From an uncultured cyanobacterium (GTDB lineage Bacteria; Cyanobacteriota; Cyanobacteriia; PCC-6307; Cyanobiaceae), in the NCBI GenBank assembly GCA_903921295.1, contig CAIXOZ010000003.1, positions 1 through 18,676 on the forward strand: DNA of 18,676 nucleotides. Direction: 5' to 3'. The position numbers and the translations under genes are program-made. This document shows, one piece after another, positions 13,123-18,676 of this stretch. How positions within the stretch are numbered: position 1 is the stretch's first letter; each line of letters starts with the position of its first letter. The notes under the pieces are model-generated. The model was not told the origin of the DNA. It made no database searches and saw nothing but the letters and a program-made list of their open reading frames with translations.

Positions 13123-15299
13123 GCCGTTCCCGTGCCGAGGCGTTACTGCGCGCCATGGCCGGGCTGCAGCAGGGCGCGGCTGAGACTGCCGTTGCGGCGA
13201 CGGCGACGGATCCCAGTTGCGGCTGCCTGGCCTGGGCGATGGCGGCCCTCGATGATCCGCGGGTGATCCAGCCTCTGGCGGGCAGCTTCTCCGATCTGCT
13301 CGAGGCCAATGATGTGACCCACAGGGAAGTGAGAACCCCCCGGGATCTCACCCGGAGCGACAGCCAGATGCTGGTGGTGTTTGCCCAGGACGATGGCCGC
13401 CCGCTGGCGGTGCAGCGCCGTGGTGGGCGCACGCAGATCTATGACTCCCGCAACGGCAGGCTGCGGCCCCTGCGCACGCAAGAGGCTCTGAAGCCCTACG
13501 CCTACGAGCTCTATGCGGCGTTGCCGTCCCCACTGCACTCACCGCTCCAGCTGTTCCGGTTCAGCTTCGGCAGCACCCTCAGTGTGCTGGCCACGGTGCT
13601 GTTCAGTGCCGTGGTGGTGGCGGTGTTCAATCTCAGCATTCCCCTGCTCACCGGCTATCTGGTCGGCACAGTGCTGCCGCAGGGCGAACTGCGCCTGATC
13701 GCCGAAACAAGCCTGGTCGTTCTGCTGATCACCATCAGCGCCATGGCCTCCCAGGCCTTCAGCAGCCTTGCGACCGTGCGCCTGGAGTCGCTCCTCAATC
13801 TGCGCCTGGAGGCAGCGCTCTGGAGCCATCTCCTGCGGCTGCCGCTCAGCTTCTTCCAGACCCTCGGCGCCGCCGATCTGATCGAACGCGTCTCCGCCAT
13901 CAGCCGGATGCGCCAGCTTCTGAGCAGTGGATTGCTGATCACCGCCCTTGGCCTGCTCTTCTCCCTCAGCAACCTGGCGCTGATGGTGCTCTACCAGGCC
14001 CGGCTGGCGCTGGTGGTCAGTCTGTTCAGCCTGATCAGCGCGGGGGTGATGGTCATCCTGGTGCTGCGCAGCGCCCAGCTCGAGAAGCCATTGCAGGAGG
14101 GCCAGGCCCGGCTCACCGACCTCAGCCTTCAGGCCGTGGTGGGCATGCCGCAGATCCGGGTGAGCGGCAGTGAGCCGTTCCTCTTCGAGCAATGGATCCG
14201 ACGGATGCTGCCGCTGGCCAACCTGATGCGGCGGGGCGCTGCCAACAGCGATGCCCTGGCGATTCTCTCGAGGTCGCTCAATCCACTGGGGCAGGCGCTG
14301 ATTTTCCTGACGCTGGTGCTGATGCTGGACGATGTGACGCGACAGGGAAGCCCGGTATCCGGCCATGCCGAAGGCCTTGTGGCCGCAGCGCCGCTGCAGC
14401 TCGTGGCCACCTTCGTGTCGTTTCAGGCCGCCTATCTCTCCTTCAACAGCCAGCTTTCCGGCATGGCCGTTCAGGTGGCCAATTCCCTGGCAAGGCTTCT
14501 GGTGCTCTGGCAACGCAGCCAGGTGGTGATGGTTGCCAGTCCGGAACAGGGATATCAGGGTGCGCTCCGTCCAGAACCCGGGTCTCTGCGGGGTGAGCTG
14601 CAGATCACCCATCTGTGCGTGCGCTACCCCGCGGTGACGACCCCGGTGCTGAAGGGGATCAATCTGCGGATTCCTGCGGGCCGCTACACCGCCATCACCG
14701 GCCCTTCAGGATCCGGCAAGACGACCCTGCTCCGCTGCATCCTGCGCCTGATCGAGCCCGAGGCGGGCTCGATCAGGCTCGATGGCTTCGATCTGCGTGA
14801 ACTGGCGGTCCGGGCCTATCGACGTCAGCTGGGGGTGGTGCTTCAGAACACGCCGCTGCCCACGGGGTCGATCTTCGACATTGTCTCTGCCGGTCGCAGC
14901 GTCAGTCGCGAGGAAGTCTGGCAGGCCCTGGAACAGGCCGCTGTCGCTGACGATGTGCTGGCGATGCCGATGCAGCTGGAGACCCTGCTCAGTGAGGGAT
15001 CGCTGGCGGTCTCAGGAGGACAGCGCCAGCGCCTCGGGCTGGCCCGTGCCCTGCTTGGACAGCCGAGGATCCTGCTGCTTGATGAGGCCACCAGCGCCCT
15101 CGATGCCCCCACGCAGGCAGCGATCATGCGCACGCTGGAGAGCTTGCCGATCACCCGGATTGCCGTGGCTCACCGCCTCTCCACGCTCGCCTCGGCCGAT
15201 CAGATCGCGGTTCTTCGCGATGGCGTGATCAGCGAGCTGGGAACATTTGATGCGCTGCTTGCGGCCCAGGGTGGTTATCTGAGCCGGAGGCAGGACTGA
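13119..15299 (+). CDS. NHLM-type second ABC transporter (permease-ATPase, no C39 active site)
   Basis: A 726-residue half-transporter partner of the upstream exporter. The N-terminal 140 residues (including LVVFAQDDGRPLAVQRRGGR) form a domain without the C39 catalytic set, as expected for NHLM_micro_ABC2 (TIGR03797). Transmembrane helices span roughly 145-450, e.g. LSVLATVLFSAVVVAVFNLS and SLVVLLITISAMASQAF. The ATPase domain shows Walker A GPSGSGKTT (528-536), signature VSGGQRQR (631-638), Walker B ILLLDEATSALD (catalytic Glu near 656) and VAHRLS. Translation is coupled to the preceding gene by ATGA (13119-13122). The two transporters probably form a heterodimer with one peptidase. No convincing terminator follows; only short 5-bp hairpins are seen at 15316-15348. 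Confidence 0.92.
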   Translation: MSRSRAEALLRAMAGLQQGAAETAVAATATDPSCGCLAWAMAALDDPRVIQPLAGSFSDLLEANDVTHREVRTPRDLTRSDSQMLVVFAQDDGRPLAVQRRGGRTQIYDSRNGRLRPLRTQEALKPYAYELYAALPSPLHSPLQLFRFSFGSTLSVLATVLFSAVVVAVFNLSIPLLTGYLVGTVLPQGELRLIAETSLVVLLITISAMASQAFSSLATVRLESLLNLRLEAALWSHLLRLPLSFFQTLGAADLIERVSAISRMRQLLSSGLLITALGLLFSLSNLALMVLYQARLALVVSLFSLISAGVMVILVLRSAQLEKPLQEGQARLTDLSLQAVVGMPQIRVSGSEPFLFEQWIRRMLPLANLMRRGAANSDALAILSRSLNPLGQALIFLTLVLMLDDVTRQGSPVSGHAEGLVAAAPLQLVATFVSFQAAYLSFNSQLSGMAVQVANSLARLLVLWQRSQVVMVASPEQGYQGALRPEPGSLRGELQITHLCVRYPAVTTPVLKGINLRIPAGRYTAITGPSGSGKTTLLRCILRLIEPEAGSIRLDGFDLRELAVRAYRRQLGVVLQNTPLPTGSIFDIVSAGRSVSREEVWQALEQAAVADDVLAMPMQLETLLSEGSLAVSGGQRQRLGLARALLGQPRILLLDEATSALDAPTQAAIMRTLESLPITRIAVAHRLSTLASADQIAVLRDGVISELGTFDALLAAQGGYLSRRQD

Positions 15300-15486
15300 G
15301 GGACCCTGTCTGTTCGTTCCTGGCTGTTGTGGGAACAGGCTCTGCCTGGATCCCCTCCTGCAGTGCCCTGGATCCTGGGCATACCCGAACCTGTGGGATG
15401 TGATCAGGAAGAACGACCTGAAAGGCAAGGGCGCATGCATGGTCTGCAGGTTGAGCGGCGATGGCTCCGGAAGTCGATGCCTGGTA

Positions 15487-15552
15487 GCCGGAGGAGATCT
15501 GAGCGAGGGAACCAAGCCGGAAGGAAGCACCACGCCTTCCCGTCGCACCGGC
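15487..15552. ncRNA. Structured intergenic hairpin, function unknown
   Basis: GCCGG (15487-15491) pairs with CCGGC (15548-15552), GCGA (15503-15506) with TCGC (15543-15546), and GGGAA (15507-15511) with TTCCC (15537-15541), giving an interrupted stem. Its apex contains CCGGAAGGAAGCA, which recalls the tetraloop side of bacterial SRP RNA, but the conserved partner strand is not there. It could be a terminator-like structure or an uncharacterised RNA on either strand. Confidence 0.25.
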
Positions 15553-15560
15553 CTTGATCG

Positions 15561-15863
15561 GCAGCGCCAGTCCGCCCCGGGCTCCGGTGGCCGCAGGGGC
15601 CCATGCCCGCGGCCGACCCGCTCGATGGGCTGCCGGCCGTGGAGGTGCAGCCCGCGCTGCAGGCCAAACCACTGGTGCGCCAGCTCCGCGCGGGTGTCTT
15701 CGATGGACTCCCCGGCCACGAAGCGCACGTCGTGCCGCTCGAGGTGGCGGCCGCAGCAGGCGGAGTTGCGCGGAATGCCTTCAGCGTCCGCCGGCTGGAT
15801 GGCCGTCAGACAGGCGCATTCCCGGTCCTGCGGGCACGTGGACAGAACCGATCCGAACGCCAT
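15561..15863 (-). pseudogene. Coding-like, Cys-containing minus-strand fragment
   Basis: From ATG 15863 (or TTG 15905) the minus strand reads as a protein-like sequence of about 100 residues with nearly all codons ending in G or C: MAFGSVLSTCPQDRECAC..., NSACCGRHLERHDVRFVAG, IEDTRAELAHQWFGLQRG. Five Cys and several His occur in the first 45 residues, possibly a metal site. No stop codon follows; the frame runs on into the antisense of the ABC transporter gene, and the codon bias disappears near 15560. This suggests a gene that lost its 3' end or was frameshifted. No family is recognised. The plus-strand frame over the same bases reads as its shadow. Confidence 0.3.
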
Positions 15864-15943
15864 CACAAAGCGAAGAGATCTGGTGCGAACTCCACCGGGT
15901 CTCAACTGAGATTGAACCGTGGGAATGGTCTGCCTCGCTTGCC

Positions 15944-17014
15944 ATGTCCCGCCCGGTTCCCGGTCGGTCCAGGGTTGGCCGCACCAGCTCCGACCTGGTC
16001 CGGCTCTACCTCCAGGACATCGGCCGCTTTGAGCTGCTCAAGGCCGATGAGGAACTGACCCTGGCCCGCCTGGTGCAACGCCGCCAGCAGCTGCTGGGCC
16101 AGCGTCAGCGACGGGAGGGCGATGATCCGCTGCTCGCGGAGCTGAAGGATCTGGAGCGCCTGACGAGCACCAGCCTCGATCCACAACAGCGCCAGCGGCT
16201 GCAGGCGAGCCGCTACCACTGGGCCGCGCTGGAGGGACTCAGTCCGGCCCGACTTCAACAGGAGCTCCGTCAGGGGCAGCGGGCCCGCGATCGGCTGATC
16301 CAGACCAACCTGCGGCTGGTGGTGGCCGTGGCCCGTAAATACCAGAACCGCGGCCTGGAGCTGCTTGACCTGATCCAGGAGGGCACGATCGGGCTTGAAC
16401 GCGCCGTTGAGAATTACGACCCCACGCGTGGCTTCCGGTTCAGCACCTACGCCTACTGGTGGATCCGGCAGGGGATCACGCGGGCGATCATCAACCAGAG
16501 CCGGCTGATCCGACTGCCGAGTCACATCGCCGACAAGCTCAACCGGCTGCAGAAAGCGGAACAGACCCTGCAGGACACCCTCGGCCGTCGCCCGAGCCTG
16601 GCGGAGCTGGCCGAAGCCACCGGCCTCGATCCGGCCAATGTGCGCCTGATCCTGGAGCGCCAACCACGGGCTGTGTCCCTCGATCGGCCCATGGGCCATG
16701 ACCAGGAGAGCGAACTGGGCGACCTGATCGAAGACACCCATGCCACGCCGGAGCAGCTGCTCAGCCGCCGCGAGCTGCAACGGGAACTGCAGGACCTGCT
16801 CGACGACCTCAGCCAGCGGGAGGCGACCGTGATCCGGCTGCGCTTCGGTCTGGGCGACGACACCCCGCACACACTGGCGGAAATCGGCGAGGGTCTGCAT
16901 CTCTCCCGCGAGCGGGTGCGGCAGATCGAGAGCCGGGCCCTGCGCAAACTGCGGCATCCGACCCGAAGCAACCGAGTGCATGACTACCTTCTGGCCCTCG
17001 ATCGCGACGGCTGA
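15944..17014 (+). CDS. Group 2 (RpoD-like, non-essential type) sigma-70 factor
   Basis: A 356-residue RNA polymerase sigma subunit. Region 1.2 is SSDLVRLYLQDIGRFELLKADEE (split around residues 15-37). Region 2 runs from RDRLIQTNLRLVVAVARKYQ (115-134) through LDLIQEGTIGLERAVENYDP (141-160) to FRFSTYAYWWIRQGITRAI (164-182), the -10 recognition and melting segment. Region 3 begins at IRLPSHIADKLNRLQKAEQT (189-208). Region 4 has a helix-turn-helix, TLAEIGEGLHLSRERVRQIE (310-329), for the -35. There is no long region 1.1, and the length fits cyanobacterial group 2 factors (SigB-SigE kin). ATG 15944 is the only start that gives a normal N-terminus, MSRPVPGRS. Its specific regulon cannot be read here, and it may be an unrelated neighbour of the export island. 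Confidence 0.93.
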   Translation: MSRPVPGRSRVGRTSSDLVRLYLQDIGRFELLKADEELTLARLVQRRQQLLGQRQRREGDDPLLAELKDLERLTSTSLDPQQRQRLQASRYHWAALEGLSPARLQQELRQGQRARDRLIQTNLRLVVAVARKYQNRGLELLDLIQEGTIGLERAVENYDPTRGFRFSTYAYWWIRQGITRAIINQSRLIRLPSHIADKLNRLQKAEQTLQDTLGRRPSLAELAEATGLDPANVRLILERQPRAVSLDRPMGHDQESELGDLIEDTHATPEQLLSRRELQRELQDLLDDLSQREATVIRLRFGLGDDTPHTLAEIGEGLHLSRERVRQIESRALRKLRHPTRSNRVHDYLLALDRDG

Positions 17015-17039
17015 CAACGCCCCGCACACTCGCTAGGAC
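17011..17039 (+). promoter_or_regulatory. Candidate promoter of dps
   Basis: CTGACA (17011-17016), 17 bp, TAGGAC (17034-17039). The -35 contains the stop codon of the sigma gene (17012-17014). A start near 17046 leaves a leader of only about 16 nt before ATG 17062, which has no clear Shine-Dalgarno. Confidence 0.45.
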
Positions 17040-17061
17040 ACAGGATGTCTGCCTGAAACCC

Positions 17062-17544
17062 ATGAGCGCTGGATCTCCTCTCGACATCGGCATCCCCGAC
17101 GCCCAGCGACAGCAGATCGCCACAAGCCTCGGCCAGCTGCTCTCCGACACCTTCGTGCTCTACGGCAAGACCCACGGCTTCCACTGGAACGTGGTCGGGC
17201 CGATGTTCAACACCCTGCACCTGATGTTCGAGGGGCAGTACACCGAGCTCTGGAACGCCCTCGATGAGATCGCCGAGCGCATCCGCGCCCTCGGCTATCC
17301 CGCCCCCTACGGCGGCGCCAACTTCGCCTCCCTGGCCACGATCCCGGAAACCCAGGGGGTGCCGGCGGCGCTGGACATGGTGCGGGAGCTGGTGGCCGGC
17401 CACGAGGCGGTGGCCCGCACCGCCCGTCAGGCCTTCGCCCTGGCCGATGAGGCCAACGACCAGCCCAGCGCCGACCTGCTCACCCAGCGCCTGCAGATCC
17501 ACGAAAAGACGGCCTGGATGCTGCGCAGCCTGCTTGAGGGCTGA
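17062..17544 (+). CDS. dps: Dps-family ferritin-like DNA-binding/iron-storage protein
   Basis: A 160-residue mini-ferritin that forms dodecamers, oxidises ferrous iron with hydrogen peroxide and stores ferric mineral, protecting DNA. The intersubunit ferroxidase ligands have exact family spacing: His41 in THGFHWNV, His53 in NTLHLMFE, Asp68 and Glu72 in LDEIAERIR. LYGKTHGFHWNVVGPMF and EGQYTELWNALDEIAERI are hallmark blocks, and IHEKTAWMLRSLL forms the last helix. The N-terminus is short with few Lys/Arg, so direct DNA binding is uncertain. It has its own candidate promoter overlapping the end of the sigma gene. It is a full-length normal family member. Confidence 0.95.
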   Translation: MSAGSPLDIGIPDAQRQQIATSLGQLLSDTFVLYGKTHGFHWNVVGPMFNTLHLMFEGQYTELWNALDEIAERIRALGYPAPYGGANFASLATIPETQGVPAALDMVRELVAGHEAVARTARQAFALADEANDQPSADLLTQRLQIHEKTAWMLRSLLEG

Positions 17545-17596
17545 GCCGCCGCCCACAGGCTCGAGCAGGGCGCGGTCGCAGGGGACGAGGAGCGGG

Positions 17597-17614
17597 GGGC
17601 CGGAGGGTCGGCCC
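17597..17614 (+). terminator. Short GC-rich hairpin after dps
   Basis: GGGCCG (17597-17602) pairs with CGGCCC (17609-17614) with a 6-nt loop, 52 bp after the dps stop and 53 bp before pyrG. It could end the dps transcript but has no T-tract. Confidence 0.3.
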
Positions 17615-17667
17615 TGCGCAGAACCCCACGGACACGATCGGTAAATTGAAGCAACGACCGAGGAGCC

Positions 17668-18676
17668 ATGGCCAAATTCGTCTTCGTGACCGGGGGCGTG
17701 GTCTCCAGCATCGGCAAGGGGATCGTGGCCGCAAGCCTCGGCCGGCTGTTGAAATCGCGCGGCTACAGCGTCTCGATCCTGAAGCTCGACCCCTACCTGA
17801 ACGTGGATCCGGGGACGATGAGCCCGTTCCAGCACGGTGAGGTGTTCGTCACCGATGACGGTGCCGAAACCGACCTCGACCTCGGCCACTACGAACGCTT
17901 CACCGACACGGCGATGACGCGCCTGAACAGCGTCACCACCGGCTCGATCTACCAGTCGGTGATCAACAAGGAACGCCGCGGTGACTACGACGGCGGCACG
18001 GTGCAGGTGATCCCGCACATCACCGGCGAGATCCGCGAGCGCATCCAGCGGGTGGCCGCCAACAGCGGCGCCGATGTGGTGATCACCGAGATCGGCGGCA
18101 CCGTCGGCGACATCGAATCCCTGCCCTTCCTCGAAGCCATCCGCGAATTCCGCGGCGATGTGGGTCGGCGTGATCTGGCCTATGTGCATGTGACCCTGCT
18201 GCCCTACATCGGCACCTCAGGCGAACTGAAGACCAAGCCCACCCAGCACTCGGTCAAGGAGCTGCGCTCGATCGGCATCCAGCCCGATCTGCTGGTCTGC
18301 CGCAGCGACCGACCGATCTCCAGCGACCTCAAGGCCAAGATCGGCGGCTTCTGCGGCGTGCCCACCCGGGCGGTGATCCAGAGCCTTGATGCCGACAGCA
18401 TCTACGCCGTGCCGCTGACCCTTGAGGAGGAGGGACTCTGCCGTGAGGTACTGGAGGTGCTCGATCTGGCCGACCACGACAGCGACATGGCGCGCTGGGC
18501 GCAGATGGTGGCCAAGCTGCGCAACCCCGGCCCGGCGGTGAAGGTGGCGCTGGTGGGCAAGTACGTGCAATTGAACGATGCCTACCTCTCGGTGGTCGAA
18601 GCTCTGCGCCATGCCTGCATCGACCGCGATGCCGCCCTCGATCTGCACTGGATCTGCGCCGAACAGATCGAGGAGC
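17668..18676 (+). CDS. pyrG: CTP synthase, N-terminal part (runs off window)
   Basis: CTP synthase makes CTP from UTP, ATP and glutamine in the cytoplasm. About 336 residues are visible, open to the window edge. The N-terminus MAKFVFVTGGVVSSIGKGIV carries the synthetase P-loop-like ATP site with its Lys. LDPYLNVDPGTMSPFQHGEV, DDGAETDLDLGHYERF and ITEIGGTVGDIES are hallmark segments of the synthetase domain (UTP, Mg-ATP). KVALVGKYVQLNDAYLSVVE near residue 293 begins the link to the glutaminase domain, which lies outside the window. AGGAG (17661-17665) sits unusually close to ATG 17668. It is a conserved gene marking the right border of the window. Confidence 0.98.
   Translation, partial: MAKFVFVTGGVVSSIGKGIVAASLGRLLKSRGYSVSILKLDPYLNVDPGTMSPFQHGEVFVTDDGAETDLDLGHYERFTDTAMTRLNSVTTGSIYQSVINKERRGDYDGGTVQVIPHITGEIRERIQRVAANSGADVVITEIGGTVGDIESLPFLEAIREFRGDVGRRDLAYVHVTLLPYIGTSGELKTKPTQHSVKELRSIGIQPDLLVCRSDRPISSDLKAKIGGFCGVPTRAVIQSLDADSIYAVPLTLEEEGLCREVLEVLDLADHDSDMARWAQMVAKLRNPGPAVKVALVGKYVQLNDAYLSVVEALRHACIDRDAALDLHWICAEQIEE

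Larger units (their letters stand above)
15300..15943. other. 644-bp region between the export operon and the sigma factor gene
   Basis: The left part (15300-15480) has only short inverted repeats near 15316-15348. The middle (15487-15552) folds into a long interrupted hairpin. The right part (15561-15863) has a strong minus-strand coding signature without a matching stop. No TAGG-type promoter for the sigma gene was identified. Confidence 0.5.

Noticed and set aside
15504..15540. SRP (4.5S) RNA gene
   Set aside because: Only the 13-nt tetraloop-side match is present; the conserved 5' strand (AGGTCC type) and the long outer helix of a normal SRP RNA are not matched.
15554..15943. N-terminal extension of the sigma factor from TTG 15554
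   Set aside because: The added 130 residues are Arg/Gly/Pro/Ala-rich and read as the shadow of the minus-strand coding-like fragment; sigma homology begins just after ATG 15944.
17045..17056. Three-codon ORF (ATG TCT GCC TGA) before dps
   Set aside because: The proposed transcript starts at about this position, so it would hardly be translated; likely chance.
16984..18189. 401-codon open frame on the minus strand over dps and pyrG
   Set aside because: It is the antisense of two clear housekeeping genes; long antisense frames are expected in GC-rich coding DNA.
1..18676. CRISPR arrays, insertion sequences, tRNA genes, attachment sites
   Set aside because: No regularly spaced repeats, transposase-like frames, terminal inverted repeats or cloverleaf-like sequences were seen.

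Overview
The window is GC-rich, densely coded bacterial DNA, most likely from a picocyanobacterium (Synechococcus/Cyanobium type). The evidence is a cyanobacterial-style group 2 sigma-70 factor, Nif11-leader peptides next to an NHLM-type export system, GC-rich third codon positions, and several candidate promoters with a TAGGNN -10 box at 17 bp from a -35-like box. This assignment is an inference from gene content; no rRNA or other taxonomic marker is present.

Layout. Housekeeping genes flank an accessory block. On the left is the 3' end of aspS (1-487). On the right are a sigma factor (15944-17014), a Dps ferritin (17062-17544) and the first two thirds of pyrG (17668-end). Between them (about 700-15300) lies a peptide-export island: methyltransferase MT1 (706-1404, +); Nif11 precursor N1 (1590-1943, +); methyltransferase MT2 (2814-2056, -); an alpha/beta hydrolase translationally coupled to a second Nif11-domain protein N2 (2829-3862, +); a GT25-like glycosyltransferase and a large GT-like/FkbM methyltransferase fusion (minus strand, 6290-3916); precursor N3 (6693-6977, +); a GT4 glycosyltransferase (7358-9127, +); and a three-gene overlapping export operon, HlyD-like adaptor - C39-peptidase ABC transporter - second ABC transporter (9296-15299, +).

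How it may work. The transporter trio matches the NHLM secretion architecture. Its C39 domain retains Gln, Cys, His and Asp catalytic residues and should cut Nif11 leaders after GG or AG and export the C-terminal core. N1 and N3 have different leaders and cores of different length (25 and 9 residues), yet both cores contain GEALI. No LanM, YcaO, radical SAM or GNAT maturase is visible. The only candidate tailoring enzymes are three SAM methyltransferase domains, two or three glycosyltransferases and one hydrolase. Either this is an uncharacterised class of exported, possibly glycosylated/methylated Nif11 peptides, or the peptides are exported unmodified and the sugar enzymes serve a surface glycan.

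Regulatory architecture is unusually legible. N3 and the divergent FkbM-fusion gene share a perfect 9-bp inverted repeat (6626-6657) in which each arm supplies the -35 for one direction and the -10 for the other. N1, N3, the HlyD operon and dps each have a TAGG-type -10 box. The GT4 gene is preceded by a 22-codon ORF with a strong Shine-Dalgarno that overlaps the GT4 start as ATGA. Stretches over 300 bp without a confident gene are 6291-6692, 6978-7292 and 15300-15943; the last contains a coding-like, apparently decayed minus-strand ORF and a structured hairpin.
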